Below are positions 43,984-54,488 of a DNA stretch of 64,000 nucleotides, one piece after another. Every line of letters starts with the position of its first letter. Within the stretch, counting starts at the first letter, position 1. The notes under the pieces are model-generated. The model had not been told where the DNA came from, made no database searches, and saw only the letters and a list, made by a program, of their open reading frames with translations. The DNA lies in assembly GCA_949987705.1 (NCBI GenBank), contig CATLJY010000217.1, forward strand, positions 112,001 to 176,000. Reading direction: 5' to 3'. The DNA comes from Thereva unica. Its lineage: Eukaryota; Arthropoda; Insecta; Diptera; Therevidae. A program made the position numbers and the translations under genes.

Positions 43984-45101
43984 CAAAAAACTAAAGACGC
44001 TTTCCGTCTATTACCAAAACGTGAGGGGAATCAGATCTAAAACCCAAGATGTGTTTCTGTCGAGTTCGGCCAGTGATTTCGATATAATCGCTTTTACAGA
44101 AACATGGTTATACAGTGGGATTCTTAATGCCGAACTTTTCGACTCTTCCTTCCAAGTTTTTCGGAGGGACAGATATATTGACTCGGAGGCTCGTGGAGGT
44201 GGTGTACTATTTGCAAGTAGTAACCTTATCAGCTGCTGCTTAATAACGCTTCCTCATTTTTCAAACACTTTAGACATTGAGGTCCTCGCTCTCAAAATCT
44301 CCCTTGTTCATAACAACTTATTTTTTATATGCTGTTACTTCTCACCAGATATGTTTAGCACCTTGACGATAGAGGTCAAAACCTCTATCTAATCTAATCT
44401 CTTGCATAAGTCATATCCAAGATATGATGGATTCCAACGATGAACTCCTACTTGTAGGTGATTTTAACCTACCCAATGTTAAATGGGTATCTTGCGATGA
44501 TGACCATAACTACCTTCCTGGAAACAACCTTAACTCTAGGGAATCCAGCTTTCTGAATTCCTTATTTTCCTGCGGCTTGTGCCAAATGAGCGGTGTGAAT
44601 AATATTTTAGGAAGGCGGTCAGATCTTGTATTCTTTTCCGACTCAGACAACATGAATGTTGAGCCTAGCTCAATTGTCTTGTCACCTGTCTATAATTATC
44701 ACCCTCCTCTCCTACTGAGCTATTGTTCTGTCTTTAACAATAAGCCAATCTCAGAGGAGTCAACCTTTACCTTCAACTTTAAAAAAGCCAACCTTGAGGA
44801 ACTGCCATCCAAGCTCACTTCGGTTGATTTCAATTGGTTGCTCTCACATAATGAGTTGTATGTCGATGTAGCAAGATTTTGCTCCGTCCTGTATGAAACT
44901 TTCGCATCCTGTGTACCTATCGAGCCGTTAAAGTCGTCCATATCATCCCCACCGTGGTACAACAACGAATTGAGACGAACCAAAACCCTGAAGAATAAAC
45001 TCTGGAAAACCTACCTGAAGAAGAAAGACACTGCTAGTTTCGATGCATTTCTCAATTGCTATGACCAATTTCATGCTCTCTCCGAAACCCTCTATAAGTA
45101 G
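43984..45101 (+). pseudogene. LINE endonuclease region
   Basis: Frame 44021-44392 (continuing upstream as LSVYYQNVRGIRSK) shows DIIAFTETWLYSGILNAELF and RDRYIDSEARGGGVLFAS. After a frameshift, 44424-45101 shows ELLLVGDFNLPNVKWVS, RRSDLVFFSDSD and PPWYNNELRRTKTLKNKLWK. These are the N-terminal YYQNVRG, TETW and GDFN motifs of an APE-type LINE endonuclease. The last SDH-type motif is degraded (YNYHPPLLLSY). The frameshift and the Helitron insertion after 45382 disable it. Confidence 0.8.
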
Positions 45102-45381
45102 TTACTCAGAAACATGGAAGGTAAAATGTATGGTGATCCCAGAACATTCTTTCAATTTATCAACACAAAGAAAAAGTTGATAATTACCCTTACACCATGC
45201 AATACGAGAACTCCCTTAGTTCTACTTCAGCCGAAAGTGTCAATTTTGCATCGTTCTTCCTCAAATCTTTCTCGTCCTCTGTATTCCAACCAGATGAAGA
45301 CAATAATTTTCGACATATCAATGCAATCCAAATGGCTCAAAACTTTTCCCTGTCTATAACCAGGGATGATATCTTGAAACA

Positions 45382-46783
45382 TATATATAAATGAATTAAT
45401 AGGCAAACAAAAAGTTTGTACACGCTAAGGCTTTTTTGTTCGTGGACCGATTTCGTTTAAATTTTCAGAAAATGTTCTTTTTATGGCATAGTTTTGTAAC
45501 AAGGAATTTCAACGAAATCGATTCACGAATAAAAAAGTTATAGCGATTTTAATTTTTCGAATTTTAAAAAGCCGTTGGAAAATTTGAATTTTTGTGAGCA
45601 TCAACGTAGAGCTGAGTAGCCTACGATTGACACAAATGCCGTTTCAGTGAAGCGAATGAGAAACAGAGAAAAACAAGCGTTTGTGTAGATTTTTGGCGGC
45701 ATAACTGACTTAAAAAAACTCGGTCACTTTGTGCGTGCATTTTTTTATACTCTTTTGTGTTTAGTATTATTGAGTTTTATTGTGTAAGGGGCTGCCGTTC
45801 GTTTTTTGGCGAATGCCTTTAGAAATTTTAATTGATTCATTTATGTGTGCTTTGAATGTTATTCTGCGTAATTTTTATTCGTTTTCGTATGGTTCTCGGA
45901 ATCTGAGTTGTATTTTTGTCATTCCAAACAGTTAACTGCGAATTTTGAGTGCAATTTATCGGTGACTACTTACGTTTTTTCCGCGTTTTCTTTTTGAAAT
46001 GCCAAGACAACGACGGGGACGCTCGAATGTCGATTTTAGATCGCTTCACGAAAATACTAGAATTCGCGTTAGAAATTTACGTAGTTCTAATGAAATGAAT
46101 GTTGTAAATAATTAATTGAATAGTGGTGGGAATGAAATGAATGTTGATGCATTTCATAATGAAATGTTTGTTGATGGTGTTGCACCTTTAGAAATTTTGA
46201 CTGATTCTTTTAAATGTACTTTGAATGTTATTCCGGTTAATTTTGATTCGTTTTCGTGTGGTTCTTTTATATGCACAATTGTATTTCTATGATGTAGATA
46301 CTGCTGCTAATCATAGAATAAATAGAAATGCGAATATTGAATGTAATATTGACATTATGCGTGAAATAGGTTTGGAGTTAGATCGGATTAATCCTTTTGT
46401 TCTCTCATTCAGGTCCATGTATGAATATTGTCAAAGACCTGAGAATATTGCAGCTGAAGTTTCTATGATCATAAAATTTAATAACCAAGTTGATATTCGT
46501 CGTTTCAATGATGCTGTAGCAACTGATGTTGCTGCTATTTTCCACTACATAGCCAAGCAAGACGTCATGGATGCGATTAAAAAAATCCTGGGAAATTTTA
46601 GATGTTCTGGAGCGACAATGGAAATGTTTCATAGTAATTAAAAATTCGCCATTGCGTATAATTTTTTTTTTTTTTTTGAAAAAAAAAAATATTTAAATTG
46701 AATTTAAATTCGAGCAAATCGTGAATTTTATATATTTATTGTTTTTGTGACCGAATTTCGGTAACGGGGATCCCAACTAGTAT
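45382..46783 (+). mobile_element. small Helitron inside the LINE
   Basis: Ends with a hairpin ACCGAATTTCGGT and, 12 bp on, CCCAACTAG at 46783 followed by T, the typical Helitron 3' terminus. The left end is near TATATAAATGAATTAATAGG at about 45382-45400, preceded by A, with the canonical TC apparently mutated to TA. It splits the LINE ORF between DILKHI and NELPQDFSSGPDG. TATAAATGAA occurs at both junctions, which could be a 10-bp duplication or chance similarity of an AT-rich Helitron start to its target. Confidence 0.65.
46000..46641 (+). pseudogene. Helitron-like N-domain fragment
   Basis: A start-like MPRQRRGRSNVDFRSLHENT at about 46000 and, from about 46285, the frame FYDVDTAANHRINRNANIEC ... 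IDIMREIGLELDRINPFVLS ... SMYEYCQRPENIAAEVSMII ... QVDIRRFNDAVATDVAAIF. This is the Helitron-like N-terminal domain that precedes Rep. After AAIFHY the sequence no longer follows the family (IAKQDVMDAIKKILGNF), and the frame ends at 46641. The small Helitron therefore derives from an autonomous one by internal deletion and encodes no nuclease or helicase. Confidence 0.75.
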
Positions 46784-46794
46784 AAATGAACTTC

Positions 46795-48217
46795 CACAAG
46801 ATTTTCGTCCGGCCCTGATGGAGTCCCTCCAGCTGTTCTAAAATCTTGTGCAGAGGCCCTACTGTCTCCTCTACTATGTTTATTTAAAAAATCCCTAAAT
46901 AAAGGGCGCTTCCCAACCCTATGAAAGAACTCTTTTATAATACCCGTCCATAAAAAAGGCTGTAAGAACGAAATCTCTAATTATAGGCCAATTGCGAAGT
47001 TATCGTCTATACCAAAACTCTTCGAATCTATTATTTATTCTACTATCGCCCCTATCTGCAAGAGACTTATCTCAACAAACCAACATGGATTTCTTGCAGC
47101 TCGTTCCACTACTACTAATTTACAAGAGTTCTCTTCACACGCATTTCGAGGCTTTGTCACTGGTTGCCAAACTGAGTGTGTTTATACAGATTTCAGTAAG
47201 GCTTTCGACAAGTTCTCTCACTCTAGGCTTTCCGCATTCCCTTGTAGTATGGTTCCAGTCGTACCTAGCCGACAGAACCTACCAGGTTCTATTCCGCGGA
47301 GTCTAATCTTAAAACATCGAAGCGTCCTCTGGTGCTGGCCCTCTTCTTTTTATTTTATCAATTGAAGATATTGTTACCCTGTTGAGGCACTGTATAATCC
47401 TTATTTATGCTGATGACATAAACCTGTATCGAAAGATAAGGAGAATAGAGGAATGCAAACTTCTGCAAGAAGACCTAAACACCTTCTATTCTTGGTGTTC
47501 CAACAACAACCTGGTCCTTAATATTAGTAAATGCGAGATCATGACTTTTAATAGGAAACGTGGTGTTATAATTTATGACTATAATTTTTTCGACAACAAG
47601 GTCTCCCACGCTAACTCTGTAATCGATCTAGGGGATAGGTAAGTTGGATTTCTCCACCCACATCAATTATATCTCCTCCAAGGGCAATTCAGTCGTGGGA
47701 TTTATAAAAAGATGGTCAAAGGAATTCAACAACCCTCTCATAACTTAATACTTGTACGTATCCTTAGCTAGGCCTTTGCTTGAATACGCCTCCCAGGTAT
47801 GGTCTCCTTACTACTCCTCCCATGTTGGTAGAATCGAATGGGTTCAAAGGAAGTTTGTCCGGTGTCAGCCATCTCCCGTGGGATGACCCACTTATTCTCC
47901 CGCCTTACGAAAGCAGACTTAAATTACTTAACTTAAGCTCTCTCCATAAGCGTCGCGAGGTCGTTGACGTTATATTCGTTCATCGGCTGATGAATGATAA
48001 GGTGGACTCAGGTTTCTTAAGAAGCCGCACGTCTTTTAGAGTGAATAACTACAACCTGAGAGGTGATCCACTCCTGCACATTTATTCCTCTAATACTAAT
48101 TATGGGATGTTCGAACCGGTTAATCGCATGCTCATAAATACTAACAAATATAAGAGTGTGTTTAGCCTGCTAAGTAGTGAAGCTATCCTTAAAAGGAAGC
48201 TTCTCAATTTGGCGTGA
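46795..48217 (+). pseudogene. LINE reverse transcriptase (CR1/Jockey type)
   Basis: Across several frames: SSGPDGVPPAVLKSCAEALL, then IIPVHKKGCKNEISNYRPIA (just before 47000), QHGFLAARSTTTNLQEF, VYTDFSKAFDKFSHSRL (motif A), a frame-lost motif B, ILIYADDINLYRKI (motif C, catalytic YADD) at 47395-47435, CEIMTFNRKR, then the C-terminal frame 47780-48217 ending NTNKYKSVFSLLSSEAILKR. At least four frameshifts and a stop. Inactive. Confidence 0.8.
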
Positions 48218-48316
48218 GTTCCTGCCCAACTCCCTTTTTGTTTTTGCATGCTTCTCTGTTTGATGTTTTGTGTTCTTTTATGTTATCTAATATTTTATGT
48301 TTGCATGTCTCAGCTG

Positions 48317-50528
48317 AGCCACGACTGCAGTGGTAAATGTTTCTCAGCCTTTCTGAGAAGTGCACCTTCTGTGCTAGAAGGGGTAACTCTATAGATAATG
48401 AAGAAAGCATTGATGCAGAAGAGAATGAGCGGCCAACAAGACGAAGGTTCATCAAGCTGGCAAACAATGCTAAAATGGTAATAAGAAATGTTCCAGTTGT
48501 TATACGAGTGCCATTCTTTCAAATGCAGACGGATCCGGGAAATTATTTCTATAGCCTGCTCGTACAATATGTACCATTTTACTTGAAGGATGAATTAGTT
48601 GATGAACATAATAATGCACGTGAGGCATTTCTTGCTCGAGAAGACCAATTGAAACGAACAAATGCATACCTAGAAATACATCGTGCAATGGATAGACAAC
48701 TTGAAATTGCATTCAATCAAGCACGTGCTTTCAATTTTCTTGAAAATCTAGAAGAAATTGTTGAGGCACAGCTTGAAGATGAACTTATTGAAAAGGCTAT
48801 GACAAACGAACAGTTCCAAAATGTGTGTGCTGCAATGAATTTCCAACAGCGCGAGTTATTCAATACCATTACTAGCAGAATCGAGGACCATATGAATGGA
48901 AGTCTAAGTCGCATCAGAATGTTTGTCACCGGAGGTGCTGGAGTTGGCAAAACATTCACATTCAATGCACTAAAAGAACAGATCAATCGCTGCTACGGTA
49001 AGAAAGCTGCAAGCTGTCGCATTGACCGGTGTAGCGGTACGGCTTGTTGGTGGAACAACGCTTCACAAATTATTGATATTACCAGTTGAGAAAGACGAGA
49101 GAATAGTAGGAAATTTGGCACCGCTTACTGGTAACTATTTGAAATCAGTGGAAGTACATATATCGAATTCGTGTTCATTGATGAGATTTCCATGGTTTCA
49201 TACGAAATGCGGTGCATGATCGATTCGAGATTGCGACAACTGAAAAAAAAGAAAATGAACCATTCGGTGGCATCAACATTATGGTTTTTGGAGATTTCTT
49301 TCATTTGCCACCTATCCGAGGAGCTCAGGCATTCCACCAGCCTACAAGATTTATTCCAGCACTTCATTTGTGGAGTTGACGGAGAATAAGCGACAACAAG
49401 GCGACACAACATTTGCGGATCTTCTGAATGCTCTAAGCGTAGGTGAATTGAAGGCCCCACATTTTGCTCTACTGATGTCAAAAATGTTGATAGGGGCATC
49501 TGGCGATTTTGATTTCCATAGAGCAATTCGCATATATCCAACTCGTGCACAAGTTGATGCATACAACACAGCTGTCCTTGAACGATATCGAGTGCGAATT
49601 TTCAGAATTCGGGTTCAGGATGTGCTGGTGAATGCGACAAGAAATGCCGACAATATAAACATGGACAACATTGTGTCAGGCGATATCAACAAGACTGGAG
49701 GATTACAAAAGGAATTGGATATTTTCAACGGAGCGAGAGTGATTCTTCGGTCAAATATTAATATAGAGTAAGGACTTGTAAATGGTGCAATGGGCAATAT
49801 CACTGAGATTTATTGGCCTTTATTCCGTCGTGATCAGATGTACGATATCGACATTCCATCTATTCATATTGACTTTGGCAGAGATGGAATTTATTTGATC
49901 AAATCGAAAACAATACAGTTTCCGGCACTACGAAATTATGGAACAATGGCCTCGATTCCCAGATCCGACGCAGCGGAAGTGAGTGCGGGATTTGACACTT
50001 TGCGATTCTCAAATCCGCAAGCGCGAATTTCTCTTTGACATTTTTCGCGAAGTAAAAGTGTGATCCGCAACAAACTTTCTGCGGATTTGAATGACATATG
50101 CGCCTAAGATAATCCGACATCGCGTATTTCATAATCGTGTGAGTCTTCACTCCAGATTTTTTGATTAAACAAAGTGAGAGAAGAGAATCAGAGAAGAGAA
50201 TCGCAAAGTGTCAAATCCGCACTCACTTCCGCTCCGTCGGATCTGGAAATCGAGGCAAATAGAACGAACACAACTCCCATTAATACTGTGCTCGGCCTGC
50301 ACAGTCCATAAAATGCAGGGATGTACAGTAGACCATGCTGTTGTACACCTGAGATTAGAATTATTTGCTAAAGGACAGGCATATGTTGCTTTAAGTCTTG
50401 TCAGAACATTGGAAGATTTAAGAATGGAGGAGCTCGATTGTTCAAAACTCATCGGCAAGGCACCGTGCAACGAAGATGCATTGAAAAAGATGGACAGAAT
50501 GCGAAAACTAGGACTTCCAGCACCATAA
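48317..50528 (+). pseudogene. Helitron PIF1-like helicase
   Basis: C-terminal helicase of the broken autonomous Helitron. Frame 48337-49089 has the pre-helicase segment (VPFFQMQTDPGNYFYSLLVQ) and Walker A RMFVTGGAGVGKTFTF. A frameshift follows. Walker B VFIDEISMVSYEMRCMIDSR is near 49170, a second-frame FGDFFHLPPIRGAQAF near 49290, LTENKRQQGDTTFADLLNAL and IYPTRAQVDAYN at 49370-49771, then NGARVILRSNINIE, LVNGAMGNITEIYW. The last motif, SACTVHKMQGCTVDHAVVHL with AYVALSLVRTLEDL, is at 50290-50430. A 309-bp MITE splits it at 49948-50256. In intact Helitrons this 5'-3' helicase unwinds DNA for rolling-circle transfer. Confidence 0.85.
49948..50256. mobile_element. MITE c, second member, inside helicase
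   Basis: 309 bp with ends GGCCTCGATTCCCAGATCCG and CGGATCTGGAAATCGAGGC, homologous to 20457-20754. It interrupts the helicase between RNYGT and IERTQLPLIL. Removing it and one AT rejoins the frame (GGA ACA ATA GAA), supporting a 2-bp AT duplication as in the other member. Confidence 0.8.
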
Positions 50529-51149
50529 GTGGATCATTTTATTTTTCTAAATGAAATTGGTAACTAGAAAAGATTTGTTTTAGAATGTTCGTTAATTTTC
50601 TACTTTCTAGTACTTGTGAGTAAAGTAGGGAAGGAAAATTTCAGTTATGTATACAAAACTAAAAAATTATATATAGAAGAATTTACAACATAATGGAAAT
50701 TAATATGGTAAATCTTTTAAAGTAAAATGAAAGATAAAAGTTTTAAAAAATTACGACTGAAATTTCATTTATAGATGTTTTTATATGAAGAAAGCAGTTA
50801 AATACAATCAAAAGTCAGCTAAGCGCTTTTAAGTAAGTGCAAAATAATATGAGATAATTCGCAAATGGCGATTTTGGACGAGAGAATATCAATTCCATAA
50901 CTACAGGAACGGGTACATTTACCTTTATGTAAGAGCAAGAGTAGTTGCGAATACTCACAAGTGGAAATAGTAAAAATGATCAGAAAAGAGACGCAGCTAA
51001 TATTGAAATAAAAATATAAATATGTATATAAGGAATATAAAAATTAAACAGATGGATGGCGGCCATCTCAAGAGGGCGGATTAAAATTTTCTTCACACAC
51101 TCGAGACATGAAAGGGTATGATAAGTAGAATACAATAGGCTATGTCGTT
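50529..51149. other. Helitron downstream region
   Basis: 50690-50830 and 50965-51025 recur at 54062-54255, and 51058-51150 is a unit of the 39.4-40.3-kb array. No gene. Probably the 3' non-coding part of the autonomous Helitron or its original flank. Confidence 0.55.
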
Positions 51150-51161
51150 AGACCAATGGCC

Positions 51162-52237
51162 AACCCAATAGCAATTACTTCTGTTCTCTCCAAAATCATG
51201 GAGACAATAATCAATAAAAAGCTGATATAACATCTAGAATCCAACCAAATTATACACGACAGGCAATACGGCTTCAGATCTAAACGGTCTACTGGCGATC
51301 TGCTTGTGTGTTTAACCGAGCGTATCAACCAAAGCATTCACAGCTTTGGTGAGTCTAGCCTGGTTGCTCAAGATATATCAAAGGCTTTTGACAGAGTATG
51401 GCACCCAGCTCTGTTGAATAAACTCCAACCTATTGATATACACTTAGTTCTAAGGAACTGGATTAAGAGCTTTCTTTCACGCCGTTCAATCAAGGTAGTA
51501 TTGGATGGCGTCGAATCCAACCCCCACGCCATTTCGGCCGGAGTTCCCCAGGGGTCAATTCTCTCACCCGCACTTTTTCTAATCTTCATTAATGATCTGC
51601 TCTCAATCCCCTCCAACCCACTTCACTGCTTCGCTGATGACGGTACTCTGAATTTCTCTTACTCCTTCGACAATATAAGACAAGCACGTGCCAGACCTTG
51701 TCTTTACAACCGTCAACTGATGTCGGCTTCGATCAACCGGGATATCGAATCGATTCTTCATTGGGGCGAAATGAACCGAGTCGAATTCAATGCCACAAAA
51801 ACGAAGCACTGTCTGATCTCCAACAAAAATTGTACCGACCTTCCTCCTGTCTCGGTGGATGGAGTGAATCTAACGGCTGACTCAACTCTCAACATCCTAG
51901 GGGTAACTTTAACGGAGCATCTGCGATGGAACGATCACATATTCCAAATCGCCAAACAAGCCTCCCAATGCCTTGGATTTCTCAAGAGATGCAAGTTCCT
52001 CCTCCAGCCAGCCGCATTGGCTACAATATACAAATCCTACATTCGGCCGCGCCTCGAATACAACTAACATATCTGGGCAGGCGCCCCAAAAACCACCTTG
52101 GCCTGTCTCGACAAGGTGCAAAATCGTGCCCTCAAACTCATTGGTGATGGCCCCTTTCGCGCCTCCATAGACACCTTGAGCCACCGTAGGAATGTAGCAG
52201 CCCTCTCCAAACTTTATCGCTATTACCATGGCGACTC
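51162..52237 (+). pseudogene. LINE L reverse transcriptase core
   Basis: Same frame throughout, with two in-frame stops (about 51225 and 52065-52067); the open part is 51306-52067. Motifs: NPIAITSVLSKIMETIINKK, QYGFRSKRSTGDLLVCLTER, VAQDISKAFDRVWHPALL (motif A), HAISAGVPQGSILSPALFL (motif B), PLHCFADDGTLNF (motif C, catalytic FADD), NATKTKHCLISN, LNILGVTLTEHLRWNDHIFQ. After the second stop, TLACLDKVQNRALKLIGDGP and RRNVAALSKLYRYYHGD run into the RTE insertion. It is the best-preserved polymerase of this family here but has nonsense codons. Confidence 0.85.
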
Positions 52238-53498
52238 CATCCATCCATCCAATGGCGCTACAGCCCAAATCGAGCCTTGGCCTCCTCTAGGGCATTTCTC
52301 CAAGTCTGACGGTTCCTTGCAGCAGTTCTCCAGTTCCGAATGTTCAGCATTGTCTCTGCGTCCGCCGTCACAGAGTCCATCCATCTTCTCCTGGGTCTAC
52401 CTACTGGTCTGTTTCCTGGAATTTCGGCCACCATAAGCCGTTTTGGGATACGGTTATCATTCATCCTGATTACGTGGCCGGCTAGTCTTAGTCTGTTGAT
52501 TTTTATAAACGTTGAGAGTTCTGGGTCGTCAAAAATTTCATACAACTCGTTGTTGTATCTCCTTCGCCATATCCCATCCTCTCTCGTTGGGCCTATTATG
52601 CATCTGAGCACCTTCCTCTCAAACCTGTTGACTTGTTCCTCTATCTCCTGGGTCATAGTCCAAGTCTCGCTGCCATAGCACAGTACTGGTCGTATTACTG
52701 TTTTGTAGAGTGAGAGTTTCGTTTTTCTGTGCACAAATCTTGAGTGCAATATTTGTTTTTGGGCATAAAAAGCTCTATTAGCCAGTAGTATTCGTTTAGT
52801 TACTTCTTCCTTTTCATCGTTTCTTTTTGTAATTGTAGACCCAAGGTAGACTGTTTTATCGACTACTTCTAGATTATGTTCGTCGATAGTTATATTTCTT
52901 CCCATTCTAAATCTTCCAGCTCTGGATTGTTGCATCACCTTCGTTTTTTTGCTGCCAAGAAGGACCTTCCCACGATGTTCACGTCATCCGCATATCCAAG
53001 TAATTGTACATACTGCGTTGCTATGGACGCATTTCTCCGTACTGATGTTTTTCTTATCACCCATTCTAGGGCCAGGTTGAAAAGCATGGGGCTAGTCCAT
53101 CTCCTTGTCTAAGACCTTGTCGCACTTCGAACTCTTCTGTTATTGCATTTTGAATCCTTACTTTCGCCAGGGAGCTATTCGTTGCGTATTTTATCAGTCG
53201 TACCAGCTTGGAGGGGACTCCTAATTCCAATAGGATCCTGTACAGCCTCTCTCTGTTTATCGAGTCATTTGCCTGTTGAAAGTCGACAAATATCTGGTAT
53301 ATATCTATATTCCTTTCCCAGGTTTTCTCCAGAATTTGTTTTAAGGTCAGCAGTTGGTCCGATGTTGACCTGTTTGTCCTAAAACCAGCTTGATATTCTC
53401 CTATAAGGCCTTCCGCTATAGGTTCTAGTTTTTGTTTCACAACGATTGTGAAGGTTTTGTAGCTGGTGCTAAGGAGTGAGATGCCTCTGTAGTTTTTA
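52238..53498 (-). mobile_element. 5'-truncated RTE-type LINE (copy 2)
   Basis: Minus strand, 1261 bp, flanked by the 10-bp duplication CATGGCGACT (52228-52237 and 53499-53508). The 3' end is the CCATCCATCC microsatellite. Nearly identical to copy 1 at 10108-11284 where they overlap and about 140 bp longer at the 5' end. Confidence 0.9.
52258..53497 (-). pseudogene. RTE reverse transcriptase (copy 2)
   Basis: Starts at CKNYRGISLLSTSYKTF and QAGFRTNRSTSDQLLTLKQI (RT motifs 1-2, absent from copy 1), then VDFQQANDSINRERLYRI and VRQGLRQGDGLAP. Here one C is lost relative to copy 1, shifting the frame. A second defect near 52935-52945 is a deletion of about 60 bp between GGCAGCAAAA and AAAACGAAGG. 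The C-terminal frame 52258-52938 then matches copy 1 almost residue for residue. Inactive. Confidence 0.85.
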
Positions 53499-53508
53499 CA
53501 TGGCGACT

Positions 53509-53766
53509 GTTCCACCGAAATTCAGGACCTCCTGCCTGCACGGCAATACTTTTCCCGCAACACAAGACTAGCCCGCTCGGCTCACCCCCATATCCTACAG
53601 CCCCCTCGTTCACGCACAATACGGTTTAGAAGTTCGTTTATGAATAGAACAATTCGACTGTGGAATAATCTCCCGCAGTCGTTATTTCCGAACTCGTACA
53701 ATACCTTAGAGTTCAAACGTGAGTTCCATCGTCATTTTCTTCTACACCCTCCAGACCCCCTCTAAC
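53509..53766 (+). pseudogene. LINE L copy 3, C-terminal coding end
   Basis: Continuation of the LINE L ORF after the RTE insertion: STEIQDLLPARQYFSRNTRL, SFMNRTIRLWNNLPQSLF and FKREFHRHFLLHPPDPL to a stop at about 53764. This stretch itself has no stops, and it parallels 1-384. Confidence 0.8.
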
Positions 53767-54061
53767 CTTTCCTATTCTCCTCTATTCTTCAAACCAAGCT
53801 TACTACTAGACATTGCACCATGAACTGAACGACATGACGGACTGGTAGTACAAAGGGTTACACCTAAGCTTGGTTTTTTCATATAAAAAAAAAAAGAAAA
53901 AAAAAACAATAAGCTGTATGTATGGGGTCATTGTAAATTTAACTTGGCGGCTAAAATAAACTGGTGGATTGCCTAACTTTACAACAACCTCCATATGGGA
54001 ATCAAATGAAAGGACATGGCATGTAGAAAAAAATAAGTCAAAATTTAATATTCACACCAGT

Positions 54062-54255
54062 TACATAATGGAAATTAATACGGTAAATAATTTAAAGTAA
54101 AATGAAAGATAAAAGTTTCAGATAAATACGACTGAAATTTAATTTATAGATGTTTTTATATGAAGAAAGCAGTTAAATACAATCAAAAGCTCACGAGTGA
54201 AAATAGTAAAATGATCAAAAAAGAGACGTAGCTATTATTGAAATAAAAATCATAA
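54062..54255. repeat. direct repeat of Helitron downstream region
   Basis: Matches 50690-50830 joined to 50965-51025, without the ~130 bp between them. The two copies flank LINE L copy 3. Confidence 0.75.
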
Positions 54256-54488
54256 AAAAATAATTTAGCTTACTTCTACATTTGGTCGCCAGCCAACAGT
54301 TACACAGGGGGACTAACACGCTGCTTTGTGCTCCGTGCCGGAACTGTGCTACACTGCTGGAAGCTCCTGGCATGGTCATGTCTTTAGATACCAGGAGTGC
54401 TGGCTAATGGTAGTCGCGCGGAGAGAAGATCACTCTTTAAAAAATCACCCCAGTCTAAGGTGAAACAGACTCGTGGCCAAGGGGGTGT
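54256..54488. other. unassigned sequence upstream of BEL element
   Basis: GC-richer than its neighbours. Words such as GCTACACTGCTGGAAGCTCC and GTGAAACAGACTCGTGGCCA look like the 5' untranslated region of a retroelement, but I cannot identify it. Confidence 0.35.

Larger units (their letters stand above)
43660..48310 (+). mobile_element. CR1/Jockey-type LINE inserted in Helitron
   Basis: A second poly-frame LINE distinct from L. A short ORF1 C-terminus (VPRPRNIFI, RFSPEITCEAIKEYLMGKAD) at about 43720-43980, endonuclease 43984-45101, reverse transcriptase 46795-48217 and a T-rich tail to about 48310. It lies between Helitron protease and helicase sequence; the helicase reading begins right after it. 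It is interrupted by a small Helitron at about 45382-46783. The 5' boundary is uncertain within ~100 bp. Confidence 0.75.
51150..53906 (+). mobile_element. LINE L, copy 3 (5'-truncated)
   Basis: Starts inside the reverse transcriptase at about 51155 and ends with an A-rich tail at 53884-53906. Similar sequence flanks it (ACAATAGGCTATGT before, ACAATAAGCTGTATGT after), consistent with a decayed target duplication in a repeat unit. It is interrupted by an RTE LINE at 52238-53498. It keeps the reverse-transcriptase core that copy 2 has lost. Confidence 0.85.

Noticed and set aside
52098..52436. 112-codon plus-strand frame with LINE L residues at its start
   Set aside because: It runs from real LINE L coding into the antisense of the inserted RTE element. 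Only the first ~45 residues are meaningful.
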